A stretch of DNA of 64,000 bases, taken from NCBI RefSeq assembly GCF_003001675.1, contig NZ_PVYW01000017.1:124001-188000 (forward strand), read 5' to 3'. Positions 34,128 through 42,404 of the stretch are shown one piece after another. A program made the translations under genes and the position numbers. The number at the start of each line of letters is the position of its first letter. Position 1 is the first letter of the stretch. Under the pieces are notes generated by a model. That model did not search any database. It was not told the origin of the DNA and was given only the letters and a program-made list of their open reading frames with translations. Origin of the DNA: Cohnella sp. SGD-V74 (lineage in GTDB: Bacteria; Bacillota; Bacilli; Paenibacillales; Paenibacillaceae).

Positions 34128-34145
34128 ATTTATTGATTAATAAAT
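34128..34145. promoter_or_regulatory. Likely TetR operator upstream of the regulator gene
   Basis: Inverted repeat ATTTATT / AATAAAT with a four-base spacer, 40 bases before the regulator start. A closely similar repeat lies before the exporter gene at 34737-34756, so both genes probably answer to the same TetR protein. Confidence 0.6.
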
Positions 34146-34185
34146 CATTGCAGCCGCAATCGAAGAAACCGGAGTCGATGCCCCC

Positions 34186-34713
34186 TTGAGCCCTAATGAA
34201 GAAATCGCAGCAAGCCGTAAAGAGCAGATCTTGCAGAGCGCAGCAGCCTTGTTCGCTTCCCAGGGCTTCTACAAAACCACGACCGCGCACGTCGCGGAAG
34301 CTGTAGGCGTAACCCAGCCGTACGTATTCCATTTTTTCAAGTCGAAAGAACAGCTTTACTTGGCCGTCTTGGAGAAGGCGTTCGACCGAATGATGAACCA
34401 GTTTTTCACGGTCAACGCACCTCCCGATCAGCTCAGCACGGAGATGGGCCGCCAGTTCGAGCTCTTGCTCCAATCCCACCGCAACGAAATGCTGCTGCTC
34501 ATGCAAAGCTTCACGACGCCGGAACCGGCCGTCAGAAATTTCGTGAAGGAAAAATATTCGTTCGCCTACGATCGGCTGGTGGAACGTTTTGTGAAAGCCG
34601 GCGTTCCCAATCCGCAATGGCAGGCGAGCATGTTTATCAGCTTGGGACTGATCGGGACGCTGGCCGAAGTGTTGGAATTGCCGAAGCTGGCGCCGTGGTG
34701 CGACTCCGAGTAA
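34186..34713 (+). CDS. TetR-family regulator
   Basis: 175 residues. The N-terminal helix-turn-helix (ILQSAAALFASQGFYKTTTAHVAEAVGVTQPYVFHFFKSKEQLY, about 15-58) is standard TetR; the C-terminal half is a ligand-binding helical domain. The start is doubtful: TTG 34186 has only a distant GGAG, while ATG 34178 with a nearer GGAG is out of frame by one base in a run of five C, so a one-base indel there is possible. It is followed by a drug exporter gene with a matching operator and is probably its repressor. A hairpin with its stop codon in the loop region (34703-34720) ends the transcript. Confidence 0.85.
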   Translation: MSPNEEIAASRKEQILQSAAALFASQGFYKTTTAHVAEAVGVTQPYVFHFFKSKEQLYLAVLEKAFDRMMNQFFTVNAPPDQLSTEMGRQFELLLQSHRNEMLLLMQSFTTPEPAVRNFVKEKYSFAYDRLVERFVKAGVPNPQWQASMFISLGLIGTLAEVLELPKLAPWCDSE

Positions 34714-34728
34714 TCGGAGTTTTCTTTC
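34703..34728 (+). terminator. Terminator overlapping the TetR stop codon
   Basis: Stem ACTCCGA / TCGGAGT with loop GTAA that contains most of the stop codon, followed by TTTCTTTC. It may leave the exporter dependent on its own promoter. Confidence 0.65.
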
Positions 34729-34736
34729 GCCACTCA

Positions 34737-34756
34737 TTTATTTATCAATAAATAAA
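34737..34756. promoter_or_regulatory. Likely TetR operator upstream of the exporter
   Basis: Perfect eight-base arms TTTATTTA / TAAATAAA around TCAA, 22 bases before the exporter start. Same half-site as at 34128-34145. Confidence 0.6.
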
Positions 34757-34778
34757 GTTATCAAAAAGGAGAGATCAC

Positions 34779-36203
34779 ATGTTCACAGCTTCGCGAATCC
34801 GTCTGTTAGTCGTCACCTGTATCGCCCTGTTCATGGCCATGCTCGACAATCTGGTCATCGGCGTCGCCCTGCCGTCTATTCAGAAAGATCTGAACGCCAC
34901 CATGTCGGACCTCGAATGGTTCATGAACGCCTACACGCTTGCTTTCGCCGTACTGCTCATTCCGTTCAGCGTACTTGGAGAATCGATCGGGAGGAAAAAG
35001 GTGTTTCTTGCCGGTGTCGTCGTCTTTTCGCTCGGATCGCTGCTGTGCGGCCTCAGCGAAACGTCGCTGTCGCTGATTCTGTCCCGCGCGCTCCAAGGCG
35101 TCGGAGGAGCGGCTATCGTCCCGCTGAGCCTGACGCTGGTCAACTCCGCCTTCCCTCCGGAGAAGAGAGCGGCCGCCATCGGCCTATGGTCGGGAATTTC
35201 CGGGCTCGGCCTCAGCGTAGGACCGCTTGTCGGCGGCCTTATTATGGAGGGAGCGCCTTGGCAGATGATTTTCTACGTGAATGTGCCGATCGGCATTCTC
35301 GCTGTCCTGTTCGGCTTTAAATGGCTCGCAGAGTCCCGCGGCGTCCGCAAGCCGCTCGATCCTGCCGGAGTGCTTCTGCTTGTCTCCGGGCTGTTCGGAT
35401 TGATATTCGGATTGGAGAGAGGCAATTCGGAAGGGTGGGGAGCGCCGATCGTCGTCGGTTCGCTTGCTCTTGGAGCGCTGCTGCTCATTCTGTTCTACTT
35501 CTGGGAAAAAACGCGCAAAGTGCCGTTTGTACGCTTCGATCTGTTCCGCAGCCGCGCATACTTCTTCTACACGTTCGCAGGCTTCTGGATGAACGCAGGG
35601 GTGTTCGGGGCAATCTTCCTGCTTACTTTGTTCCTGCAGCAGGCGCAGGGCTTTACGCCGCTGCAGGCGGGCGTGCGGGAGATGGCGTGGACGACGATGA
35701 CGATGATCGCCGCGCCGCTGGCCGGTCTCGCCATCAGCCGTCTGGGCAATCGCAACGTGCTGATAGCGGGGCTTCTGTTCCAGACCGCCGCTCTGGCCTG
35801 GTTCGCTCTGCTCATCCAGGCGCGCGGCGTCGACTTCCCGTTCGTCGCGATGCTCGGACCGATGATGCTCGCCGGTACCGGGATGGGCCTCAGCTTCACG
35901 CCGCTCTCGCACGGTCTGATCTCTTCCGCCCCCGAAGACGCGGCGGGGGAAGCAAGCGGCGTCGGCAACGCCACAAGGGAGCTCGGAGGCGTATTCGGCA
36001 TCGCGATCGGCGGACTGATCTTCCAATCCGGCTCGGCGATTCGATCGCCGCAGGATTTCGCCGATCATATCGTGCCCAGCCTTGGCGCCGGGTCGCTGAT
36101 GATGGCGCTCGCGCTGCTCGGCATCGCGATCTTCGTGCGCGGCCGATCGACAGCGGCGCAATCCGCACCAAGCTCCGCCAACGAATCGCCCTCCGCCGTT
36201 TAA
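34779..36203 (+). CDS. DHA2-family drug:H+ antiporter (EmrB/QacA type)
   Basis: 474-residue major-facilitator exporter with about 14 membrane segments. Motifs: ALFMAMLDNLVIGVALPSI in segment 1 (DHA2 D1-type), GESIGRKKVFLAG in loop 2-3 (motif A), SRALQGVGGAAIVPLSL (motif B) and LSVGPLVGGLI (motif C, antiporters). Expected to expel hydrophobic drugs or dyes. GGAGAG precedes the ATG. Likely repressed by the upstream TetR protein through paired palindromes. Its last four bases overlap the convergent SprT-like gene. Confidence 0.92.
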   Translation: MFTASRIRLLVVTCIALFMAMLDNLVIGVALPSIQKDLNATMSDLEWFMNAYTLAFAVLLIPFSVLGESIGRKKVFLAGVVVFSLGSLLCGLSETSLSLILSRALQGVGGAAIVPLSLTLVNSAFPPEKRAAAIGLWSGISGLGLSVGPLVGGLIMEGAPWQMIFYVNVPIGILAVLFGFKWLAESRGVRKPLDPAGVLLLVSGLFGLIFGLERGNSEGWGAPIVVGSLALGALLLILFYFWEKTRKVPFVRFDLFRSRAYFFYTFAGFWMNAGVFGAIFLLTLFLQQAQGFTPLQAGVREMAWTTMTMIAAPLAGLAISRLGNRNVLIAGLLFQTAALAWFALLIQARGVDFPFVAMLGPMMLAGTGMGLSFTPLSHGLISSAPEDAAGEASGVGNATRELGGVFGIAIGGLIFQSGSAIRSPQDFADHIVPSLGAGSLMMALALLGIAIFVRGRSTAAQSAPSSANESPSAV

Positions 36204-36694
36204 TCGCCCAGCCGCCGCGCTCCCGCGTCGTCCGCGGGAGCCGCATGAAACAGCTTCAGCTTGCCCCTGCACTTGCCGCACGCGTACTTCCGAGGGTCCG
36301 TGCGGCGCTTGCGGGGGTATTGCATGCCGCAAGCCTGGCACACGAGCAAATACTTCACCGGAAGGCGTCTCGCCGCCCCGGGAAGAGCGCGGCAGTGCCT
36401 GGTCGCGCCTACCTTAACGAGCAATTGCTTGAAGTCCGCGTCGCGATGCTGGAATCCTTTGCGCTGCAAATGCAAATGATAATGGCACAGCTCGTGCTTG
36501 ATGATCGCTTCCGTCTCTTCCGCCCCGTACGCTTCAAGCTGATGCGGGCTGATCTCGATATTGTGGCTTTGCGTAAAATAGCGGCCGCCCGTCGAGCGAA
36601 GCCGCGAGTTAAAGGTAGCTTTGTGCAGAAACGGCCGGTCGAAATATTCCAAGGACACGCGCTCGACCCACCGCTGCAGTTCTTGATCCCTCAT
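36200..36694 (-). CDS. SprT-like zinc metalloprotein
   Basis: 164 residues. The SprT zinc site is clear (IIKHELCHYHLHLQ, HExxH near 66-70). A C-terminal zinc ribbon follows (CQACGMQY...CGKCRGKL). Cytoplasmic. Related Bacillus YdcK/SprT-like proteins are of unknown role; Spartan relatives cut DNA-protein crosslinks. The ATG 36694 follows GGGAGGG; upstream start at 36721 is rejected. Convergent with the drug exporter. Confidence 0.87.
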   Translation of the reverse strand: MRDQELQRWVERVSLEYFDRPFLHKATFNSRLRSTGGRYFTQSHNIEISPHQLEAYGAEETEAIIKHELCHYHLHLQRKGFQHRDADFKQLLVKVGATRHCRALPGAARRLPVKYLLVCQACGMQYPRKRRTDPRKYACGKCRGKLKLFHAAPADDAGARRLGD

Positions 36695-36755
36695 GCCGAC
36701 AATCCCTCCCCGGCCCTGCAATTCACGTCTCGGAAACCGCCCGTCCGAGCTTGGC

Positions 36756-36798
36756 CTACTTGAATTGTAGCCCCGTATTGGGCTACACTGTCAAGTAG
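36756..36798. promoter_or_regulatory. Large dyad between divergent genes
   Basis: A 43-base imperfect palindrome: outer arms CTACTTGA / TCAAGTAG and inner arms GTAGCCC / GGGCTAC around a six-base centre. It sits midway between the SprT-like gene (minus) and the small gene at 36825 (plus). It may be a shared operator or a structured leader; the binding factor is unknown. Confidence 0.55.
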
Positions 36799-36824
36799 AA
36801 ATGGTTGAGGGGAGACTGCGTTAC

Positions 36825-37181
36825 ATGCCTGAAATGTCCTACGTTCTTCTGCAGCACGAGCAAGGAAATCTCGATTTCGTCGAGATGCCCGCTTCCCACG
36901 CTTACCAGCTAAGCGCCTTGAATCTGCGCCTTCATAAAGAGCTGTCCAAGCTGACCGCGGACAACGTGCCGAACCTGCCGAGAGCGATAGCCGAATTTCG
37001 CGCGCTCGATCTGCTCGACGAGAAGCAATCTCCGATCGGGGGATTGCATTACGTGAACGAGCTGGAGCGCACATTCGCTTCGATTCGCGAAGGCTCCTAT
37101 CCGCTGATCGCGCTGCTGACCGAGATCCGCGCTCTTCAAGCGCAACTGGAGCAGTGGTACGAGGAAGAGGATCTGCTCTAG
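36825..37181 (+). CDS. Conserved-looking small protein, function unknown
   Basis: 118 residues, acidic, cytoplasmic and mainly helical by composition, with no motif I recognise. Codon use matches the neighbours and GAGGGGAG lies about nine bases before the ATG at 36825, so the gene is probably real. It is read away from the dyad at 36756-36798 and lies upstream of the cortex protein gene cmpA. Confidence 0.7.
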   Translation: MPEMSYVLLQHEQGNLDFVEMPASHAYQLSALNLRLHKELSKLTADNVPNLPRAIAEFRALDLLDEKQSPIGGLHYVNELERTFASIREGSYPLIALLTEIRALQAQLEQWYEEEDLL

Positions 37182-37272
37182 CCCAGCACAAATCCGATTC
37201 GGACCTGCACGGTCATCCGCCCAATCCCATATGCTAGCAATACAGCATGAGATGGGAGGAGGACGATTTTCA

Positions 37273-37422
37273 ATGCCTCAATGGCTTTGCAACCAGTTAA
37301 TGTCCGCTTTTCAGAAGAAAGACCGCAGGCAGATCCGTCTGCTGAACGATTGCTGGTTTTATTATCGGGGCAAACCCGACAAATCCAAGGATACGAAAGA
37401 TACCGCAGGCTCCACCCCTTGA
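37273..37422 (+). CDS. cmpA: Cortex morphogenetic protein CmpA
   Basis: 49 residues. The first 35 (MPQWLCNQLMSAFQKKDRRQ...LNDCWFYYRGK) match the short sporulation protein CmpA of Bacillus, which in B. subtilis delays cortex assembly until the coat is properly laid down, acting with ClpXP on SpoIVA. The ATG at 37273 has GGAGGA upstream; the longer frame from 37231 is not needed. The 12-residue tail is an extension compared with the B. subtilis protein. A strong terminator follows. Its presence supports a spore-forming host. Confidence 0.85.
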   Translation: MPQWLCNQLMSAFQKKDRRQIRLLNDCWFYYRGKPDKSKDTKDTAGSTP

Positions 37423-37429
37423 ATTCACG

Positions 37430-37480
37430 AAAAAAGGATCCTCCGCAGCCGACGAGCGGCGAACGGAGAGATCCTTTTTT
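37430..37480. terminator. Bidirectional terminator after cmpA
   Basis: Arms AAAAAAGGATC(C)TCCG and CGGAG(A)GATCCTTTTTT with T-runs for both strands. It ends the cmpA transcript. Confidence 0.85.
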
Positions 37481-37583
37481 AGCGTAGCCAAGCAAAAACG
37501 CCTTCGTCGTCCTCAGGACGGTGAATGTGTTTTGTCGGAGACGATTCAGATAAGGATAGCGAATTTTATACTTGCTGAATCGT

Positions 37584-38240
37584 TTAAAAATCGAATTCAT
37601 TCCATCTGACGACCTCGTCCACCGTAAGCCGAACCGAAGGATGGCCTTCCTGGGCGGCTTTGCCGATGGCGATCAGCATGATCGGCACATAACGCTCCCC
37701 GATCTTGAACTCCTCCACGAACTTCTGCGCGTTGTAACCGCCCATAGGAACGGTATCGTAGCCTCTTGCCTTGGCCGACAGCATAATCTGCATGGAGACG
37801 AGCCCTCCGTCGGTGTAGACGATTTTGCGCGCGATTTCAGGCGGCAGGTTGCCGTAGATTTTCGTGGAATTGGCGATGAACATGTCCCTGGTCGCTTCCG
37901 GCATATAACCGGCTTCGTAAGCCCGATTGTAGATCGTTTCCCCCAGCTTGTAGCTTTCCACGTCGCCCAGAACGGCGATGACGGCCGAAGCGTCGACAAC
38001 CTGCTGCTGGTTGTTCGCGATCGGCAGCAGCTTCTGCTTAAGCTCCGGAGAGTCGATTACGAGAAAACGCCAAGGCTGGAGGTTGGAAGAGGAGGGAGCT
38101 TTAAGCGCTTCGGCGAACAAGTCCTTCAATTCGTCTCTGGAGATGGTAAAGGACGGGTCGTAATGGCGAACCGAACGGCGTCCTTGAACGACTTCGGCAT
38201 AGCTCGGAGTCTGGGTCTGCACCGCTTGCGTAGTTGACAT
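37584..38240 (-). CDS. Nitroreductase-family FMN oxidoreductase
   Basis: 218-residue flavoprotein. RRSVRHYDPSF near 21-31 and APSSSNLQPWRFLVI near 48-62 are the FMN-binding signatures; KARGYDTVPMGGYN near the C-terminus is usual. Family members reduce nitro compounds or quinones with NAD(P)H. ATG 38240 lies eight bases after GGAGG. Stands alone; an AT-rich region upstream (38241-38340) may hold its regulation. Confidence 0.88.
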   Translation of the reverse strand: MSTTQAVQTQTPSYAEVVQGRRSVRHYDPSFTISRDELKDLFAEALKAPSSSNLQPWRFLVIDSPELKQKLLPIANNQQQVVDASAVIAVLGDVESYKLGETIYNRAYEAGYMPEATRDMFIANSTKIYGNLPPEIARKIVYTDGGLVSMQIMLSAKARGYDTVPMGGYNAQKFVEEFKIGERYVPIMLIAIGKAAQEGHPSVRLTVDEVVRWNEFDF

Positions 38241-38401
38241 GGGTATTTCCTCCGTTTTCTTAAAAAAGTTAATTGTGCAATCATTAGCACAGTTATAGGT
38301 TTGAAACTGTTTCGAATAATGCACAGTATATTCTTCTTCAATTCGATTGTCAATATGTCGGCGCTCCTGGGAATTGCCGTCCCGATAAGCACGCGCAAAA
38401 A

Positions 38402-38437
38402 GCCTCGCGAGCCGGTCGGAAAGACCGGTCGCGAGGC
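38402..38437 (-). terminator. Terminator of the third sugar transporter operon
   Basis: Long stem GCCTCGCGA...TCGCGAGGC with inner CCGGTC/GACCGG; the minus strand continues with TTTTT. It lies 14 bases past the binding-protein stop. Confidence 0.85.
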
Positions 38438-38450
38438 GCCTACCTTTATA

Positions 38451-40178
38451 TCACGAACCCCACAGAGCCAGACGTTCGTTCAGAAGCTGCTGCCGAAGCT
38501 GTTCGGCTTTCTCGACTCCTGCGGCTTCGATTTCCTGCAAATATTTGTCCCAGAGCGCGTCGAATTGCTCAGGCTTGGCGAGAATCGCCTCCGGAATGCG
38601 TTTCCAGGTAATGTTCTTAAGTTTCTCTTCCAACACGACCAGATCGCTCTCGCTCGGAATCGGAATGTTCCAGAGCGCGCCCCACGGCTTCATCTTGAAC
38701 TCTTCCTCTTTCGGGAACAGGTCCTTCCAGATCGTCGCGCCGTAAGCGGAGAGAACTTCCTTCTCCACGTCGCTGTAATCGTTGATGAGCTGTTCCGGGA
38801 ATCTCGTCGTGAAGTAGTTGCCGGTCGAGTCCTGAACGCCGTCGCCGTAGTGGGCGCTGAGCAAATTATAGTTGCCAATTCCGGTTTCTTTCTGGAAGTT
38901 GATGGCGTCGTTCACTTTGCGGTCGTTCACTTCGGCCGGAATGACGCGCTTGCCGTTCTCGACGTTGTAATGCTTGCCTTCGATTCCCCAGTTTACGAGC
39001 ACTTGACCTTCGTCGGAAGCCAGGTAGTCCAGGAACTTGATCGTGCGCACCGGGTCCGGATTGTCGACCGAGATCGCGACGCCGGAGCCTCCCGTGAAGC
39101 CCGTCGGCCAGAATGCCGTATGTTTGTACTCTTCCGACAGCGTGACCGGATAGTGACCGTAAGCTTGGTCCATCTTGCCTTCCGCTTTCAGCGCTTTCTG
39201 ACCGTCGTCGAAGCTCCACTTCTGGTCGATCAGGCCGAGCACGCGCCCGGTTGCGATTTTCGCCTTGTATTGGTCGTACTTCTGAACGAACGATTCTCTG
39301 TCGAGCAGACCTTCGGCGTTCATGTGATTCAGCCAACGGAAGTACTCTTTTTCTATCGGCCGGCGGAAGTGGTACGTCACTTCGTGCGTATCGATGTCCA
39401 CGTAATATTCTCCGTCGTCGGAACCTCCCGTCGACGCGAACGCGGGGTTCGTGACGCCGATGTACATCCGCCAGTCCTCGGCGATGAGCGAGAGACCGAT
39501 GTTCGGGTTGCCGTTCGCGTCCTTAGGGTATTTCTCCAGATAGGCTTTGATTGCGTTCTCGAAGTCCTTGACCGTGCGAATCGTCGGGTAGCCGAGCTCC
39601 TTGACAACGCGATGCTGAAGCTGCATGCCCCCGCCGGCTTCGAAATATTGTTGGTTGATGCCGTCGTAGGACGGAATGACGTAGATCGACTGATCCGACT
39701 CGCTGTATTTCAGCCGGTTCATCTGACCTTCGAACAGCTTCTTCAGATTCGGAGCGTGCTGCTCGATCAAATCGGTCAGGTCGAGGACGGCGCCCGCGTC
39801 GACGAACTTGCTGATGCTCGTTTTCGCGCTGATGAGGTCCGGATAATCGCCGCTGGAGGCGATGAGCGCCGACTTCTGCACGGCGTCGCCGACGGCGAAT
39901 TCCGCCTTGAGCGAAATGCCCGTTTTCTCCGTGATCGCTTTTCCGAGATCGTCCTGCATGTTCGCCCAGTTCGGGTTAACGTCTTCGCTGTAATAGGTGA
40001 GCGTAAGCGGTTGAAGCTTCTCCTCCGACGGGGAAGCGGACGCCGAACTCGAACTCGGTGCGCTCGGGGAAGCGCTCGGGCTGGACGATTCCTTGTCGTT
40101 GTTGCCGCAAGCGGCCAACAAGCCGGACACAAGCGCCGCGCTCAGCATCAGGCTCGGCCATTTTCTCTTTGTTGCCAT
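38451..40178 (-). CDS. LplA-like extracellular sugar-binding lipoprotein
   Basis: 575 residues. Signal peptide with lipobox LLAAC (Cys near 24), Ser/Pro-rich linker, then a large binding domain (LTLTYYSEDVNPNWANMQDDLG...). Family members deliver oligosaccharides to LplB/LplC-type permeases. GAGGAGGG lies eight bases before the ATG at 40178. It is third in its operon after two permeases, an unusual place compared with the 21-23 kb locus, where it is first. Confidence 0.92.
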   Translation of the reverse strand: MATKRKWPSLMLSAALVSGLLAACGNNDKESSSPSASPSAPSSSSASASPSEEKLQPLTLTYYSEDVNPNWANMQDDLGKAITEKTGISLKAEFAVGDAVQKSALIASSGDYPDLISAKTSISKFVDAGAVLDLTDLIEQHAPNLKKLFEGQMNRLKYSESDQSIYVIPSYDGINQQYFEAGGGMQLQHRVVKELGYPTIRTVKDFENAIKAYLEKYPKDANGNPNIGLSLIAEDWRMYIGVTNPAFASTGGSDDGEYYVDIDTHEVTYHFRRPIEKEYFRWLNHMNAEGLLDRESFVQKYDQYKAKIATGRVLGLIDQKWSFDDGQKALKAEGKMDQAYGHYPVTLSEEYKHTAFWPTGFTGGSGVAISVDNPDPVRTIKFLDYLASDEGQVLVNWGIEGKHYNVENGKRVIPAEVNDRKVNDAINFQKETGIGNYNLLSAHYGDGVQDSTGNYFTTRFPEQLINDYSDVEKEVLSAYGATIWKDLFPKEEEFKMKPWGALWNIPIPSESDLVVLEEKLKNITWKRIPEAILAKPEQFDALWDKYLQEIEAAGVEKAEQLRQQLLNERLALWGS

Positions 40179-40285
40179 GTTGTATACCCTCCTCGATAAT
40201 GTACGAATGCAATATGCGTATAACGGGGCTGGCCCGCTGATACCGGTTTCAAATCCGCTTCGGAAAAAGGCGCGGAGCGTATGGC

Positions 40286-41191
40286 TCAGCCTTTGACCGA
40301 ACCGAGCGTCAAGCCTTTGACAAAGTAGCGCTGCAGGAACGGATACACGAGCAGAATCGGCACCGAGACGAAAATCGTAATCGCCATCTTGACCGAGTCC
40401 GGGGACACGGTCGACATGACCTGGGTCATGTTCTGCGTGCGGTAGTCGCCCGAGTTGTTCGTCGTGCTCTGCAGCACTTTGACGAGCTCGTATTGCAGCG
40501 TCGTCAGATGCTCGCTCGAGCCGTTGTACAGATAAGTGTCGAACCACGCGTTCCATTGGCCGACCGCCAGGAACAGGCCGATCGTGGCGAGCGCGGGCTT
40601 CGTCATCGGGAGAATGATCCGCCAGTAGATCGTGAAGTCGTTGGCGCCGTCGATTTTGGCCGATTCCTGCACTTCGTACGGAATGCCGTCCATGAACGAC
40701 CGGACGACGAACACGTTAAACGCGCTGACGATGCCGGGAAGAACATAGACCGCGAACGTGTTCATCATGTTCAAATCTTTGATCAGAATGTAGAAAGGAA
40801 TGAGTCCCGCGGTCACGTACATCGTGATGGCCAAGTACGTCGACACGAATTTGCGTCCTTGAAAATCCCGCCGCGCCAGCGTGTACGCGATCATCGACGC
40901 GCTGATCAAGCCGAGCAAGGAGCCGACGAGCGTTCGCAGCAGCGAAATTTTGAATCCGGTGGCCAGCGTGTCGTACGTGAAGATCGCTTTATAGTTTTCG
41001 AGCGTGAACTGCCGGGGGAAAATCGTAATGCCTCCCCGCACGCTGTCAGTCGAATCGTTCAGCGAAATGGCCAGCACGTTGAGAAAAGGATAAAGCGTGA
41101 CGATCGACGTAACGATAAGGACGGCGTAGATGAGAGCGTCGACGATCCGTTCGGATCCGGGGACGCCTCTGCGAATGGCGCGAGCGTTCAT
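40286..41191 (-). CDS. LplC-like sugar ABC transporter permease
   Basis: 301 residues, about six membrane segments, EAA loop (YEVQESAKIDGANDFTIYWRIILP) and C-terminal KGLTLGSVKG. The ATG at 41191 follows AGGAGGGG. An open frame reaches further upstream but only shadows the partner gene. Located between the LplB-like permease and the binding protein. Confidence 0.92.
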   Translation of the reverse strand: MNARAIRRGVPGSERIVDALIYAVLIVTSIVTLYPFLNVLAISLNDSTDSVRGGITIFPRQFTLENYKAIFTYDTLATGFKISLLRTLVGSLLGLISASMIAYTLARRDFQGRKFVSTYLAITMYVTAGLIPFYILIKDLNMMNTFAVYVLPGIVSAFNVFVVRSFMDGIPYEVQESAKIDGANDFTIYWRIILPMTKPALATIGLFLAVGQWNAWFDTYLYNGSSEHLTTLQYELVKVLQSTTNNSGDYRTQNMTQVMSTVSPDSVKMAITIFVSVPILLVYPFLQRYFVKGLTLGSVKG

Positions 41192-41202
41192 GGTGTCCCC
41201 TC

Positions 41203-42168
41203 CTAGAATACGCTTTCTTTCGTGAAGCGCTTGAACAGTCCGTTCGCCGTGAAGAGCAGAAGCACCGCGACGACCGAGTTGAACATGTTGATCGCCGTCG
41301 CGAACGAGATCCGGTTGATCTTGATGCCGTATTCCAGCGCGTACAGATCGAGCACCTTCGAGTAATCGACGACGAGATTGTTGCCGAGCAGGAATTGCTT
41401 CTCGAATCCGATGTTGATCAGGTTGCCGATCGACAAAATCATCAGGATAATGATCGTCGGGCGAATGCCGGGCAACGTGATGTGCCACATCTGCCTTAAT
41501 CGGCTCGCTCCGTCAACCTTGGCCGCCTCGTACAGCTCCGGAGCGACTCCGGCCATCGCGGCCAAGTAGATGATCGCGTTCCAGCCCGTTTCCTTCCAGA
41601 CGTCCGACAACGTGACGATGCCCCAGAAATATTCTCCCTTCGCCAGCCACTGAACCGGCTCGTTCAGCAGGCCCGTCCACATCAGGAAATCGTTGACCGC
41701 GCCGTTGTCCGTCGACAGCATCTTCGATACGATGCCCGCGACGACCGCCCAGGATACGAAATGGGGCAAATAGGAAATCGTCTGCGCCGTTTTCTTGAAC
41801 GCCATGTTCTTCACTTCGTTGAGCAGAAGCGCGAACACGATCGGAATCGTAAATCCCGCGATCAAGGACATCACGCTCATCGCAAGCGTGTTGCGCATGA
41901 CCAGATAGAACGTTTCGTCCTGGAACAGCATTCTGAAGTTGTCGAAGCCGACCCAATCGCGCTCCCATACCGCGAGCTTCGGATTGTACTTCTGGAACGC
42001 CATCAACCATCCCCACAAAGGCAAATAAGTGAAGACGAACGCCCAGGCGACGAAGGGCAGCGACATTAAGTACAAGTACCGGTTCCTGAACGCGCGGCGG
42101 AGCGCGCCTCCCTTGCCGGGCGCTGCAAGCGGTTGCGCGGCCGGTTGATGATCGGGCATCGCTTTCAT
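41203..42168 (-). CDS. LplB-like sugar ABC transporter permease
   Basis: 321 residues, six membrane segments after a polar N-terminus, EAA loop (PELYEAAKVDGASRLRQMWHITLPG). First gene of the operon. ATG 42168 lies after GGGAGGG; the longer frame to 42249 lacks a site. Confidence 0.92.
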   Translation of the reverse strand: MKAMPDHQPAAQPLAAPGKGGALRRAFRNRYLYLMSLPFVAWAFVFTYLPLWGWLMAFQKYNPKLAVWERDWVGFDNFRMLFQDETFYLVMRNTLAMSVMSLIAGFTIPIVFALLLNEVKNMAFKKTAQTISYLPHFVSWAVVAGIVSKMLSTDNGAVNDFLMWTGLLNEPVQWLAKGEYFWGIVTLSDVWKETGWNAIIYLAAMAGVAPELYEAAKVDGASRLRQMWHITLPGIRPTIIILMILSIGNLINIGFEKQFLLGNNLVVDYSKVLDLYALEYGIKINRISFATAINMFNSVVAVLLLFTANGLFKRFTKESVF

Positions 42169-42331
42169 GTGTTTCCCTCCCTGCTGTATGAATCCATCAT
42201 AATGAAAACGCATTCTTTCCGCTACACGGAGGATTCGTTGAATAATCATATGAAAATTAGAGGTCGCGAAAATCGGACACGTGAAAATCCGATATGTACA
42301 AGTCCCGAACGCAAACGTGCAGAAAAAGAAA

Positions 42332-42373
42332 AGGCCGACTCTCGGGTCGCCGTAACGGCCCGGGAGTCAGCCT
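42332..42373 (-). terminator. Terminator after the third regulator gene
   Basis: Stem AGGCCGACTC(T)CGGG / CCCGGGAGTC(A)GCCT followed on the minus strand by TTTTCTTTTT. It separates the kinase/regulator pair from the transporter operon, so the latter needs its own promoter in 42169-42331. Confidence 0.8.
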
Positions 42374-42404
42374 GCTGCTCGCGCCGCCCTCGCTCGGCCG
42401 TTCC

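Noticed and set aside
38301-40199. 632-residue plus-strand frame opposite the binding-protein gene
   Set aside because: Antisense shadow of a clear lipoprotein gene; composition rich in Arg, Val and His with no motifs.
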